DNA of 64,000 nt, taken from positions 294,994 through 358,993 of the forward strand of contig NZ_CAXBIB010000001.1 in NCBI RefSeq assembly GCF_963975745.1, read 5' to 3'. The notes under the pieces are model-generated. The model made no database searches. It saw only the letters and a list, made by a program, of their open reading frames with translations, and was not told the origin of the DNA. This document shows, in pieces, positions 1-8,543 of the stretch (positions are counted from its first letter, which is position 1; every line of letters begins with the position of its first letter). The translations under genes and the position numbers were made by a program. The stretch comes from Parvibaculum sp963975745 (GTDB lineage: Bacteria > Pseudomonadota > Alphaproteobacteria > Parvibaculales > Parvibaculaceae).

Positions 1-712
1 CCGCAAGTTCGGCGCGGCTATTGACACCTTGAATTTCTTCTTCGGTAGCATGAACGACTGCGCATTGAAGTCCGTCGGCACGAGCATGGCCGACGACATC
101 CGGCAGGTAGTATTCGCCGCTGGCATTGTCATTGCCGATCAGGGACAAGAGACGAAACAGGTGTTCGCGCCGGACCGCCATGGCGCCGCCATTGCAGAGA
201 CGGATTTCGCGTTCGACCGGTGTCGCATCCTTTGCTTCGACTATGCGGGTCAGCATGCCTTTCTCGTCGAGAATGAGCCGTCCATAGGGCGCAGGATTCG
301 CCGCCTCAAAACCGAGCACGACGACCGGTATCTCCGGGGTGCAGTTTTCGATCATCTGTGAAAGCGTCTCGCTGCGCACCAGCGGCGTGTCACCGAACAC
401 GACAAGCACAACGCCGGCCTCCTGCCCGACCGTCGCTTCCGCGGCGCGTACCGCATCGCCGGTTCCCTTGGGCGCCGCTTGAATGACGGTCGAAACCTTG
501 GGCATGATGGATCGCGCAAAGGACGCCACAACGTCCATATCCGGGGCCAGAACCAGGACCGATTGCGTGACACCGGCCTCTTCGACGGCTGCAAGCACAT
601 GGCCAAGCATCGGCCGGCCGGCAATCGCGTGCAGCACTTTCGGCAGCCGGGATTTCATGCGCGTGCCCTTGCCGGCGGCAAGAATGACGGTGCTGACGTC
701 GCTTCTCGTCAT
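1..712 (-). CDS. glmU: GlmU, N-terminal uridyltransferase part (runs off the window)
   Basis: Partial gene. It begins at an ATG read from 712 and stays open to the window edge, so only the first 237 residues are visible. The frame opens with the nucleotidyltransferase signature LAAGKGTRM (residues 11-19), then QAAPKGTGDAV (about 79-89) and GDTPL (107-111), which bind UTP and the amino sugar. This is the GlmU uridyltransferase domain, which makes UDP-GlcNAc for peptidoglycan and lipopolysaccharide. The C-terminal acetyltransferase domain would lie outside. A stand-alone nucleotidyltransferase is possible but less likely. galE lies upstream on the same strand. Confidence 0.9.
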   Translation of the reverse strand, partial: MTRSDVSTVILAAGKGTRMKSRLPKVLHAIAGRPMLGHVLAAVEEAGVTQSVLVLAPDMDVVASFARSIMPKVSTVIQAAPKGTGDAVRAAEATVGQEAGVVLVVFGDTPLVRSETLSQMIENCTPEIPVVVLGFEAANPAPYGRLILDEKGMLTRIVEAKDATPVEREIRLCNGGAMAVRREHLFRLLSLIGNDNASGEYYLPDVVGHARADGLQCAVVHATEEEIQGVNSRAELA

Positions 713-834
713 GGTCTCCGACTAGCTCCTTTTGGGGTGCGGTCGAAATTCGCACATCGCCCGAATCTTCCGGAAATAAATTTATATTTCACTATGTTGC
801 CCTGTCACCGACCGGCCGGGGACAAGTTCATCCG

Positions 835-1824
835 TCACTCCCGATTTCGTGCTGCAAGACGCTGCTCCCATGCCAGCGCATGTGCAACGATCGTATCAAG
901 ATCATCATAGGCCGGCTCCCAGCCTAGCGCCTGCTTGATCCTTGTCGGATCGGCGACAATGGATGCTGGGTCGCCGGCACGCCGGGACGCCTGTCGTATC
1001 TCGAACGTGTGTCCGGCCCCTCGTTCGACCGCACGCAGAACATCGTGGACCGAGAACCCGTGTCCATAGCCACAATTGGCAACCAGATTCTCGCCGCCCC
1101 GCCTGAGATGGTTCAGCGCCGCCGTATGGGCGGCCGCGAGATCGCTGACATGGATGTAGTCTCGAATGCAGGTGCCGTCCGGCGTCGGGTAATCTTCGCC
1201 GAAAACCTCGATATAGGGCCGCTGGCCGAGCGCGGTCTGGCAGGCGACCTTGATGAGATGCGTCGCATTGGCGGTCGACTGACCGACACGGCCTTCGGGA
1301 TCCGCCCCTGCCACGTTGAAGTAGCGCAACGCTGCATAGGTCATCTCATGGGCGTCCGCGACATCGCGCAGCATCCATTCGGTCATCAGCTTGGAGCGGC
1401 CATAGGGCGACATCGGCGCCAGCGGTTCGTTCTCGCCTACCGGCGAGCGCTCCGGCATGCCGTAGACCGCGGCGGTCGACGAGAAGATGAAATGCTTGAC
1501 GCCCCCCTTGACGCACCGCTCGATCAGCGTCCGGGACCTGGCCGTATTGTTGAGGTAATACTTCAGTGGGTCGACCACGGACTCAGGCACGACGATCGAA
1601 CCCGCAAAGTGGATGACGGCCTCGACATTGCGTTCCGCGATGACCCGATCGACCAGCGCTTCGTCGGCTATGTCACCGACAACAAGCGCCTCGGGCGCCT
1701 GCACGGCCCAGTCAAAACCGGTCGACAGATTGTCGATGACGACGACATCCTCGCCGGCGTTCATGAGGTCGATAACGGCGTGGCTGCCGATATAGCCGGC
1801 ACCGCCGGTCACGAGAATGCTCAT
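835..1824 (-). CDS. galE: UDP-glucose 4-epimerase
   Basis: A 329-residue extended short-chain dehydrogenase, the normal GalE length. It has the NAD-binding GGAGYIG at residues 7-13, the SST motif at 115-117 and the catalytic pair Y141-x3-K145 (YGRSK). It interconverts UDP-glucose and UDP-galactose in the cytoplasm, supplying galactose for surface polysaccharide. The ATG at 1824 leaves 37 nt to the cysNC stop, so it may be read from the cysDNC transcript. glmU follows after a 122-nt spacer. UDP-glucuronate epimerase is an alternative, but the GalE fit is good. Confidence 0.92.
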   Translation of the reverse strand: MSILVTGGAGYIGSHAVIDLMNAGEDVVVIDNLSTGFDWAVQAPEALVVGDIADEALVDRVIAERNVEAVIHFAGSIVVPESVVDPLKYYLNNTARSRTLIERCVKGGVKHFIFSSTAAVYGMPERSPVGENEPLAPMSPYGRSKLMTEWMLRDVADAHEMTYAALRYFNVAGADPEGRVGQSTANATHLIKVACQTALGQRPYIEVFGEDYPTPDGTCIRDYIHVSDLAAAHTAALNHLRRGGENLVANCGYGHGFSVHDVLRAVERGAGHTFEIRQASRRAGDPASIVADPTRIKQALGWEPAYDDLDTIVAHALAWEQRLAARNRE

Positions 1825-1861
1825 TCAGGGTCCTGTCCGCCTCTGGAGACCTGTTGAGCCC

Positions 1862-3778
1862 TTATACCTTGAACTTCGTCTCCACATAGTTGACGAGCCG
1901 CTCGACGCACTCGTCGATCTGGGCCTCGGCCGTGTCGACGACGAGTTCAGGATTGTCGGGCGCCTCATAGGGCGCGGAAATTCCTGTGAAATCCTTAATT
2001 TCGCCGGCGCGCGCCTTCTTGTAGAGACCCTTGGGGTCGCGCGCCTCGCAGGTCGCCACATCGGCCTTGACGTGAATTTCGTGGAAATTCTCGGCGGCCT
2101 CGCGCGCCCGGTCGCGATCCGAGCGATAGGGCGAGATGAACGAGGTGATGGCGATCATGCCGGCGCGGCCGAACAAGGCCGCGACCTCGCCGACCCGCCG
2201 GATGTTTTCGGCCCGGTCTTCCGGCGAAAAACTGAGGTTTGCATTGAGGCCGTGGCGAACGTTATCCCCGTCCAGCACGTAGACGTTATAACCCTTCTCG
2301 AAGAGCTTTTTCTCGAGGGCAACGGCGAGCGTCGATTTGCCGGCGCCGGAAAGACCGGTGAACCAGAGGACGCCGCCCTTGTGGCCGTTCCGGAAGGCCC
2401 GGGCGGCAATATCGATTCCGTGTTCGACGCGCGTGATGTTGGTCGAACGCGCCGTGATGAGGTCGCGCTGGTCGGCATAGCCTTCCATCGAGATGATGCC
2501 GCCACCGGCAATGTCGTATTTGTCGATGAGTACAAATCGGCCGCTTTTGGGGGCTTTGCTGAATTCGTCCAGCGCCAGCATCCGACGGGCGCGCAGCACG
2601 ATTTCCGCAACCTGGTTGCGCTCGACCTGATGCGACGAGGTGTTCGAAAGGTCGCTGGTATCGATGATGCTCTCGATCGACTGGACGGTAACCGGCGCCT
2701 CAAGCGTGCCGAGCTTGATGCGATAGCTCTTGCCTTTGACCATCGGTTCGTGCCCGAGCCAGAAAATGCGGGCACGAAACACATCTGTTTCGATCGGAGG
2801 ATGTTCGGCATGACTGACGAGTTCGCCGCGCTCGACAAATATCTGCTCGTCGAGCGTGATGCCGACGGATTCGCCGGCAGACGCCTCGGTCGGCTGCTTC
2901 TTGCCTGGAACGGTCGACCAGGACTCGATGCTTTGCACCCGCGCCGACTTGTTCGACGGCGAGAAGACCAGCGTATCGCCAACGCGCAGACGGCCTTCCT
3001 CGATGCGGCCGGCGATGATCCGGCGATGGTCGAACTTGTAAACGTCCTGCACCGGAAAGCGCAGCGGCCGTTCGACGGGCGCGGCCGTTGGCATGAAACT
3101 GTCGAGCGCCTTGACGATGGTCGGGCCCTTGTACCAGGGCATCTGCGCAGACTGCTCGACGATGTTGTCGCCCTGCCGGGCCGAAACGGGAATCACGAAT
3201 GTCGGCGTCACGCCGATCGAGGTCAGATAGTCGCGATATTCGTGTTCGATGAGATCGAACTGGTCCTTTTCATAGGCAATGAGGTCCATCTTGTTGACCG
3301 CGACCGCCACTTGACGGATGCCGAGAAGATGCAGCAGGTAACCGTGCCGGCGCGACTGTTCGCGCACGCCCTCGGCCGCGTCGATGATCAGCAGCGCCGC
3401 ATCGGACTGCGCAGCGCCTGTGATCATGTTCTTGAGAAATTCCTTGTGCCCAGGCGCGTCGATGATCGTGTAGTCGCGATAGTCCGTCTTGAACCAGATC
3501 TGGCTGGTGTCGATGGTGATTCCCTGGTCGCGCTCGGCCTGCAGCGCGTCCATCAGGAAGGCCCATTCGAAGGGAACGCCGCGGCGCTCGCACATGGCCT
3601 TGATCGACTCGTATTTGCCGTCAGGCAGCGAGCCGGTGTCGTGGAACATGCGGCCGACAAGCGTCGACTTGCCATGATCGACATGGCCGACAATGACGAT
3701 GCGGAGAAGGTCGCGCGTGGAGGCGGGATTGGGGTTCACGGCGGCCAGTCTCACCTTGGCTTCAGATGCTTCGGACAT
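1862..3778 (-). CDS. cysNC: Bifunctional sulfate adenylyltransferase subunit 1 / adenylylsulfate kinase (CysN-CysC, NodQ type)
   Basis: A 638-residue fusion. The N-terminal part is an EF-Tu-like GTPase (P-loop GHVDHGKST at 31-39, later NKMD) that drives ATP sulfurylase. From about residue 469 an APS kinase domain follows, with its own P-loop GLSGAGKST. Together with CysD it turns sulfate plus ATP into APS and then PAPS. The ATG at 3778 is 12 nt after the cysD stop, a clear operon. No PAPS reductase or sulfotransferase gene is visible nearby, so the sequence does not show whether PAPS feeds cysteine synthesis or sulfation. Confidence 0.95.
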   Translation of the reverse strand: MSEASEAKVRLAAVNPNPASTRDLLRIVIVGHVDHGKSTLVGRMFHDTGSLPDGKYESIKAMCERRGVPFEWAFLMDALQAERDQGITIDTSQIWFKTDYRDYTIIDAPGHKEFLKNMITGAAQSDAALLIIDAAEGVREQSRRHGYLLHLLGIRQVAVAVNKMDLIAYEKDQFDLIEHEYRDYLTSIGVTPTFVIPVSARQGDNIVEQSAQMPWYKGPTIVKALDSFMPTAAPVERPLRFPVQDVYKFDHRRIIAGRIEEGRLRVGDTLVFSPSNKSARVQSIESWSTVPGKKQPTEASAGESVGITLDEQIFVERGELVSHAEHPPIETDVFRARIFWLGHEPMVKGKSYRIKLGTLEAPVTVQSIESIIDTSDLSNTSSHQVERNQVAEIVLRARRMLALDEFSKAPKSGRFVLIDKYDIAGGGIISMEGYADQRDLITARSTNITRVEHGIDIAARAFRNGHKGGVLWFTGLSGAGKSTLAVALEKKLFEKGYNVYVLDGDNVRHGLNANLSFSPEDRAENIRRVGEVAALFGRAGMIAITSFISPYRSDRDRAREAAENFHEIHVKADVATCEARDPKGLYKKARAGEIKDFTGISAPYEAPDNPELVVDTAEAQIDECVERLVNYVETKFKV

Positions 3779-3790
3779 GGTCGAATTTCC

Positions 3791-4585
3791 TTAGAGATAG
3801 CCGTCGGCGCGAAGACGCTCGAACGCATCTTCCGACTCGTGATCCATCGCGCGTCCCGAACGTTCGGAAATCTTCGTGGTGCGCAATTCCTCGATGATTT
3901 CCTCGATTGTCGTTGCCGTGCTTGCGACGGGAAAGGTGATGTCCTTGTCGCCGAGCGACCGGTAGCGTTTGCCGTCCTTGGCAAAGTAGAGAGGGATCGT
4001 CGGAATCTGCTCGCGCAGCGTGTAGAGCCAGATGTCGATTTCGGTCCAGTGCAGCAGCGGATGAATGCGGATATGCGTCCCCGGCGGGAAATCGGTCTTG
4101 AACTGGTCCCAGAATTCCGGCGGCTGATCCTTGAAGTCCCACTGACCGGTCAGGCCGCGCGGGCTGAAAACGCGTTCCTTGGCGCGCGTCGCTTCCTCGT
4201 CGCGGCGGATGCCGGCAAAGAGCGCATTGAATCCGTGCTTCTTGATCGCAAGCTTCAGACCCTCGGTCTTGCGCGCCGCCGAACGTGCAGCGGGCGGCAG
4301 CGTTTCATCGGTCATTTCAAGCGGCGGGCATTCTTCGCGAATGAAATTGAGGCCCCATTCGGCCGCGTAGCGATCGCGGAAATCGTACATTTCGGGGAAT
4401 TTCTTCCCCGTGTCGACATGCACCACCGGAAACGGCACGTGACCGAAAAAGGCCTTGCGCGCCAGCCAGATCATCACGTTGGAGTCCTTGCCCAGCGACC
4501 ACAGCATCGCGATATTCTCGATCCTGTTGAACGCTTCGCGGAAGATGAAGATGCTCTGGCTTTCGAGCTGATCAAGACGATCCAT
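3791..4585 (-). CDS. cysD: Sulfate adenylyltransferase subunit 2
   Basis: A 264-residue PP-loop ATP pyrophosphatase. The family motif SLGKDS (residues 30-35) is close to the N-terminus, and a PAPS-reductase-like fold follows. CysD catalyses adenylyl transfer to sulfate, and the CysN GTPase encoded immediately downstream powers it. Length is slightly short of E. coli CysD (about 300) but typical for alphaproteobacterial CysD/NodP. It is the first gene of the cysD-cysNC unit. The upstream 144 nt hold the terminator of the preceding minus-strand gene. Confidence 0.95.
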   Translation of the reverse strand: MDRLDQLESQSIFIFREAFNRIENIAMLWSLGKDSNVMIWLARKAFFGHVPFPVVHVDTGKKFPEMYDFRDRYAAEWGLNFIREECPPLEMTDETLPPAARSAARKTEGLKLAIKKHGFNALFAGIRRDEEATRAKERVFSPRGLTGQWDFKDQPPEFWDQFKTDFPPGTHIRIHPLLHWTEIDIWLYTLREQIPTIPLYFAKDGKRYRSLGDKDITFPVASTATTIEEIIEELRTTKISERSGRAMDHESEDAFERLRADGYL

Positions 4586-4631
4586 GGCGGCCTTCCTGGG
4601 CAGGCAATTCCTGCGATACGGCTATAATACA

Positions 4632-4665
4632 CAAGAAAACGGGGTTTATCGATCAAACCCCGTTT
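4632..4665 (-). terminator. Intrinsic terminator of the small membrane-protein gene
   Basis: An 11-bp inverted repeat AAACGGGGTTT / AAACCCCGTTT (4637-4647 and 4655-4665) with a 7-nt loop. Read on the minus strand it is followed by a T-rich run (complement of 4632-4637). It sits between the minus-strand gene ending at 4730 and cysD, so cysDNC probably has its own promoter downstream of this hairpin. Confidence 0.75.
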
Positions 4666-4729
4666 GTCTCTGTGATTTAATGCGCCGCCTCCGTCTTTGC
4701 AAGCATCAAAACGCCGCAGAACGCGCCGA

Positions 4730-5065
4730 TCAGGCAGATCGAGAGCGGATCCGGCGCTGCGGCAGCAGCGCATTGGATGGACAGCGGGCCGCCGGGACCG
4801 ATTTGTCCGCCCGGCGCCGCAACGGCCGCAGACGGACGACAGCGGGCTCCTGACGGCCGCTACGGCCGCCCCTGCCCTCGAGCTTGCGCATCAGCGCGTC
4901 GATGCGGGCGCTCATCTCACGGGCGCTGCGCTCCGCCCTTTCGGCCTTGAGCGCCAGCAGGCTGCGCACATGCAGCGTTGTCAGGATTACCAGCAAAAGC
5001 AGCAGACCGCCTATGGAAACCTGACTTTCAAGCGACAGATTATCCAGCATTTCGACAAACGACAT
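4730..5065 (-). CDS. Small single-span membrane protein, unknown function
   Basis: I do not recognise a family. From the ATG at 5065 (AGGA five bases upstream) the product is 111 residues. It has a short N-terminal segment, one hydrophobic span at about 18-35, then a charged helical stretch rich in Ala/Glu/Arg that could form a coiled coil. The tail is Arg-rich and low in complexity. An in-frame ATG at 5077 is an alternative start with a poorer ribosome site. The terminator just downstream (4632-4665) supports a real transcription unit. It is divergent from the carbonic anhydrase gene, 261 nt away. Confidence 0.5.
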   Translation of the reverse strand: MSFVEMLDNLSLESQVSIGGLLLLLVILTTLHVRSLLALKAERAERSAREMSARIDALMRKLEGRGGRSGRQEPAVVRLRPLRRRADKSVPAARCPSNALLPQRRIRSRSA

Positions 5066-5326
5066 GTCTTTCCTCATCACCTGGAGCGGCGGCCCGGGGC
5101 ACGCCCTGTTTTTGGCGCAGGCCCATGCAGAATCCGGGCCTTTGCCGGCCTTCGGGCGTTCCGGCGCCGCGCCGGACACGGTAGGGTCGATATTTGCTCA
5201 ATCCGCAGGCATTCTGCCGGATTTGCCATCACCGGAACCGCAAGGCCCTGCCGTTACGGCATCTTTCATCAACGCCGCGGCTTGTGTATGAAGACCGGCC
5301 CGAGAGCCGCGAGGAGTGCCGACCGC

Positions 5327-5992
5327 ATGGACACGATCGACAGCCTGATCGCCGGATACCGCGCCTTCCGCGCCGGTGCCTACAAGCAGAATGAGGCGAA
5401 ATATCAAGCACTTGCAGCCCGCCGCCAGCGGCCGAAGGCGATGATCGTCGCCTGCTGCGACAGCCGCGCCGACCCGGCAATGATCTTTTCCTCCGACCCC
5501 GGCGAGCTCTTCGTGGTCCGCAACGTTGCCAATCTGGTCCCGCCCTACCAGCCCGACGGCAATTATCACGGCACCAGCGCCGCCCTGGAATTCGGCGTCA
5601 AAGGCCTTGAAATTGCTGACATAATCGTGATGGGCCATGCCAGCTGCGGCGGCATCGAGGCGCTTTACGATGCCGGCTGCGGCCATCCGCCGGACGGCGA
5701 GTTCATCTCCAACTGGATGTCGCTGGCGACCGGTGTCGAGATCGCAGTGCGCGAGGCTCATGGCGATCTCGACAAGCCGGCCCTGCTGCGCCTGATGGAA
5801 CAGAAGGCCGTCGTGCAATCGCTTGAAATGCTTCGGACTTTTCCGTTCATTGCCGAGCGCGAACAGGCCGGCAGATTGCGCCTGCATGGCTGGTTCTACG
5901 GCATCGGCAGCGGCAAACTCTCGATCTACGATGTCGAAACCGACAGCTTCACAGACGTTGCGGATCAGGCTGACCCCCCCTCTGTCACGTAA
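5327..5992 (+). CDS. Beta-class carbonic anhydrase
   Basis: A 221-residue beta-carbonic anhydrase. The zinc site is intact: C43 with D45 and R47 in the CxDSR motif, then H104 and C107 in GHASCGG. It interconverts CO2 and bicarbonate in the cytoplasm. The ATG at 5327 is preferred because GAGGAG lies 10 bases upstream. An in-frame ATG at 5288 would only add an unconserved basic tail. The stop codon lies inside the PhoB-box-like repeat at 5982-5999, so gene end and regulatory element overlap. Confidence 0.93.
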   Translation: MDTIDSLIAGYRAFRAGAYKQNEAKYQALAARRQRPKAMIVACCDSRADPAMIFSSDPGELFVVRNVANLVPPYQPDGNYHGTSAALEFGVKGLEIADIIVMGHASCGGIEALYDAGCGHPPDGEFISNWMSLATGVEIAVREAHGDLDKPALLRLMEQKAVVQSLEMLRTFPFIAEREQAGRLRLHGWFYGIGSGKLSIYDVETDSFTDVADQADPPSVT

Positions 5993-5999
5993 CTGTCAC
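5982..5999 (+). promoter_or_regulatory. PhoB-box-like direct repeat
   Basis: Two exact CTGTCAC half-sites start at 5982 and 5993, 11 bases apart, the spacing and sequence of a Pho box (PhoB binds CTGTCAT-type direct repeats 11 bp apart). It overlaps the carbonic anhydrase stop and lies 217 nt before the FkbM-type methyltransferase. A near-identical block occurs at 59883. No convincing -10 hexamer is at the expected distance, so activity is unproven. Confidence 0.5.
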
Positions 6000-6049
6000 A
6001 AATCATCGCCGCGCGCGTCCCGCAACGGGGACAAGGCGCGCGAGCCCCC

Positions 6050-6072
6050 GGGGATAAATAAAACTTGTCCCC
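6050..6072 (+). other. Conserved stem-loop of the two-copy Pho-box element
   Basis: GGGGATAA (6050-6057) pairs over 8 bp (one G-T) with TTGTCCCC (6065-6072) around a 7-nt loop. The second element has the same stem length and loop length at 59973-59995. Just upstream, 6011-6042 can also pair (GCGCGCG / CGCGCG with GTCCC / GGGAC inside). The short CTTTC tail after 6073 could make this a weak terminator of the carbonic anhydrase transcript. Confidence 0.4.
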
Positions 6073-6215
6073 GCTTTCTGAGGGACCCTCCCATCCGGTG
6101 CAAACGAACTATTGGCCATGTCCGTGCCGGGAGCTAATCTCCGGCCCGCACAGCGCCGTTCGCACCCGCAAAATCGAGGGTGCCGGACGCCGCACCGGCA
6201 AGGGGAACAAGCAGA

Positions 6216-7016
6216 ATGGACGACCCGTTATCCGAGCGCCTGGTCGCGCCGCGACTGCCGCGCATGGAACTGCGCGACTGGATCAACGACTTCCGCCAGG
6301 ACCTGAAATTCCGCTGGCCGCCCTTCCGTGCCTATTATCGTCTGCGTGCGTACAAATACATGCTGTACCGCGACCCCGAGATGGGCCTGCTGAAATTCCT
6401 GGTCGACCCGGCGCGCATCAGTCTCGATGTCGGCGCCAATCTCGGCCTGTTCAGTTACTTCCTGTCGCGCCTGTCGCCGAAGGTATTGGCCTTCGAACCC
6501 AATCCCTATCCGCTGCGCACGCTGCTGCAGGTCGCCGACCGCAATGTCGAGGTGTTTCCGATGGCGATCGGCAACAGCGACGGACCGGTGACGCTGTCGA
6601 TCCCGCGCAGCCGCAAGGGCTGGATGAGCAACGGCGCCGGTATCGACAAGGCCGCCGGCGCAACCAGCCATCCGGTCGAGGTGATGTGCCATCGCATCGA
6701 CGCACTGAAGCTCGACCCGGTCGGTTTCATCAAGATCGATGTCGAGGGACATGAACTGGCGGTGCTGGAAGGCGCGCGCGAGACGATCCGGCGCGACCGC
6801 CCGGCGATCTTCCTGGAGACCGAATATCTGCATGTCGGCGAAAAGGTGTTCGACGTCTTCCGCTTCTGCGCCGATCTCGGCTATCGCGGCTTCTTCCTCG
6901 GGCGCCATGGCCTGACCGACATTTCGCTGTTCGATGTCGAACGTCACCAGAAGCATCGCGGTCCGGACTATGTGAAGAACTTCATCTTCGTGCCGGCCGC
7001 CCTGCCCGCATCCTGA
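6216..7016 (+). CDS. FkbM-family SAM-dependent methyltransferase
   Basis: A 266-residue class I methyltransferase. The SAM-binding motif I is DVGANLG (71-77), followed by FEPNP (93-97). The family's IKIDVEGHE block and the downstream ETEY follow in the expected order. FkbM-type enzymes usually O-methylate sugars or secondary metabolites; the substrate here is unknown. The nearby sugar cluster at 8.5-12.7 kb makes a surface glycan plausible. The ATG at 6216 is chosen because AAGGGGA lies about 10 bases upstream. A Pho-box-like element precedes the gene. Confidence 0.85.
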   Translation: MDDPLSERLVAPRLPRMELRDWINDFRQDLKFRWPPFRAYYRLRAYKYMLYRDPEMGLLKFLVDPARISLDVGANLGLFSYFLSRLSPKVLAFEPNPYPLRTLLQVADRNVEVFPMAIGNSDGPVTLSIPRSRKGWMSNGAGIDKAAGATSHPVEVMCHRIDALKLDPVGFIKIDVEGHELAVLEGARETIRRDRPAIFLETEYLHVGEKVFDVFRFCADLGYRGFFLGRHGLTDISLFDVERHQKHRGPDYVKNFIFVPAALPAS

Positions 7017-7037
7017 ACGGAAACCGGCGCGGCCCCG

Positions 7038-7889
7038 TCAGCGGCAGGCAGCCGCCGGCTCGGCGCCGACGAAACGGTGATAGACGAAGCCCGTGACGCC
7101 GTCGGCGCGCGCGACTTCGCGCCATTGCCCGTAAGGGCCGCTGCCCAGCGCCGTCAGCGGCTCGCAGGCCGCGAGCACACCCAGCACCCTGCCCGCATTG
7201 GCCGGCGTCGCGCGCAGATAGACATTGTTGCGGACGAAGAGATCGGCGACCGGTGCCTGCGCCTGAGCCGGAGATTGAGCCTCGACCGGCGTTTCGACGG
7301 CGGCGGGCATCTGCGGTGCGGCGGCGGTCTCGATATCGAACAGCGTGGCGGCAAGCGCGGCCGAGACCGGCGACGATCCGTCGACGGATCGAACGGGCAT
7401 GGCGGCGGGCGCCGAGGGGATTTGCGGGGCGGTGAGGACGATACGCGCCGGTGCCTGGGCAACGGCCGGACGCGCCGCTACGGGCGGCGGCGTGTCGGCA
7501 ACCGGCGCCGGACCGAAATCGAACAGCATCACGGCCAGCAGCCCGACACCGAGAACCGCGCCGGCCGCAACCCAGCCGACGCGCCGCAACGGCACCTCGG
7601 ACCAGGCCAGTTCCGGCGCCGAGAAATCGGCGCTGTCGATATGACGATGGACGTCTTCGCCGAGCCGCGCCAGCGGCGCCTCGACATCGACCTTGAGATG
7701 GCGGGCATAGGCGCGGGTGAAGCCGAGCGTCTGAGGCAGCGCTGGCAGGCGCTCGAAATGGCCCGCCTCGATCGCCTCGAGATAGATCGGCTTGATGCGG
7801 ATTTTTGCCGCGACATCGCCCAGCGTCAGGCCGGCCGCTTGCCGCGCCGCGCACAATGTCTGCCCGATCTCGTCCCTGTAGCCGGTCAT
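7038..7889 (-). CDS. RodZ-like HTH / transmembrane / SH3 protein
   Basis: A 283-residue protein in three parts: a RodZ-type helix-turn-helix (about 6-70), one transmembrane helix (about 104-123), and a Pro/Ala-rich linker leading to a bacterial SH3 domain (about 217-283). The N-terminal half matches RodZ, the MreB partner in cell-shape control. RodZ normally ends in a periplasmic beta domain (DUF4115), not an SH3 domain, so this is a variant. An SH3 end suggests peptidoglycan binding, which is inference. It is convergent with the FkbM gene, 21 nt apart. Confidence 0.7.
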   Translation of the reverse strand: MTGYRDEIGQTLCAARQAAGLTLGDVAAKIRIKPIYLEAIEAGHFERLPALPQTLGFTRAYARHLKVDVEAPLARLGEDVHRHIDSADFSAPELAWSEVPLRRVGWVAAGAVLGVGLLAVMLFDFGPAPVADTPPPVAARPAVAQAPARIVLTAPQIPSAPAAMPVRSVDGSSPVSAALAATLFDIETAAAPQMPAAVETPVEAQSPAQAQAPVADLFVRNNVYLRATPANAGRVLGVLAACEPLTALGSGPYGQWREVARADGVTGFVYHRFVGAEPAAACR

Positions 7890-8016
7890 CCGGACCCCGT
7901 GTTCGCCGTTCCGCAGGGAGATTAGCGAGACAGGGTTACCAAATTTCTACATGAAACGACAATTTTTGAATCGGCCGCGCACGGGACCGCCGGACAGATC
8001 TCTCAATGAAGTCCGC

Positions 8017-8397
8017 TCAATCCCGGGCGGATCGCAGGACGCCGATCAGGAAGCAGATCATGGCGAGAACCAGCACGGCCTCGGAGGCGCCGAACATCGG
8101 CCCGTAAACGGCCTCCTCCGCATGGCCGCCATATTTGAGGAAGATCGCCGACACCATGACGAGGGCGCCGAGCTGGTAGGCGAAGAAATGGATCTTGGCC
8201 AGCACGCTTTGCTGCATCGCCGGCCAGACGCGATAGACCAGGGCGAACAGCGTCATGCTGACAAAGCCCAGCAGATTGATATGGGTGTGCGTGGTGCGGT
8301 GTGAAAAGTCCTGGGTCATGCCCATCTTCATGCCGAGGCCCATGCCCACAAGGATGTAGATGGCGGCAATGACCAGAAAAAGACGGTCGATCTTCAT
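8017..8397 (-). CDS. Small four-helix membrane protein resembling haem-copper oxidase subunit I
   Basis: A 126-residue, very hydrophobic protein with about four transmembrane helices. The segment HTHINLLGF (about 37-45) followed by YRVWP resembles the helix of NorB/CcoN-type oxidases that carries a haem-ligand histidine. H70 and H92 are further histidines. It is far too short to be a full oxidase subunit (about 450 residues or more). It may bind haem or be an assembly or sensor relative; function is unknown. It has its own 127-nt spacer to the RodZ-like gene and is not visibly co-transcribed with oxidase genes. Confidence 0.6.
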   Translation of the reverse strand: MKIDRLFLVIAAIYILVGMGLGMKMGMTQDFSHRTTHTHINLLGFVSMTLFALVYRVWPAMQQSVLAKIHFFAYQLGALVMVSAIFLKYGGHAEEAVYGPMFGASEAVLVLAMICFLIGVLRSARD

Positions 8398-8543
8398 GGT
8401 TCCCCCCTTTTATGCGGACGGTCGAACCACCAAAGCGGAAGCCGGCTGCCACCCCATGCCCGCCGCGCGATTCGATCCCGGTAATGATGATCAGCAGACG
8501 GATCGCAGGCAAGTGGGGAAAATGGGGCGCTTCCGCGCCGCCT

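Noticed and set aside
801..828. CTGTCAC and GGGGACAAGTT downstream of galE as a third copy of the two-copy element
   Set aside because: Only single half-site and one stem arm; no partner repeat at 11 nt and no pairing arm.
1817..4627. A 2.8-kb open frame on the plus strand, antisense to cysDNC
   Set aside because: It lies opposite two clear genes, has no recognisable domain and is explained by GC-rich codon use on the other strand.
4615..4635. TATTAT as -10 of a cysD promoter
   Set aside because: No convincing -35 at 16-18 bp on the minus strand; the region overlaps the terminator.
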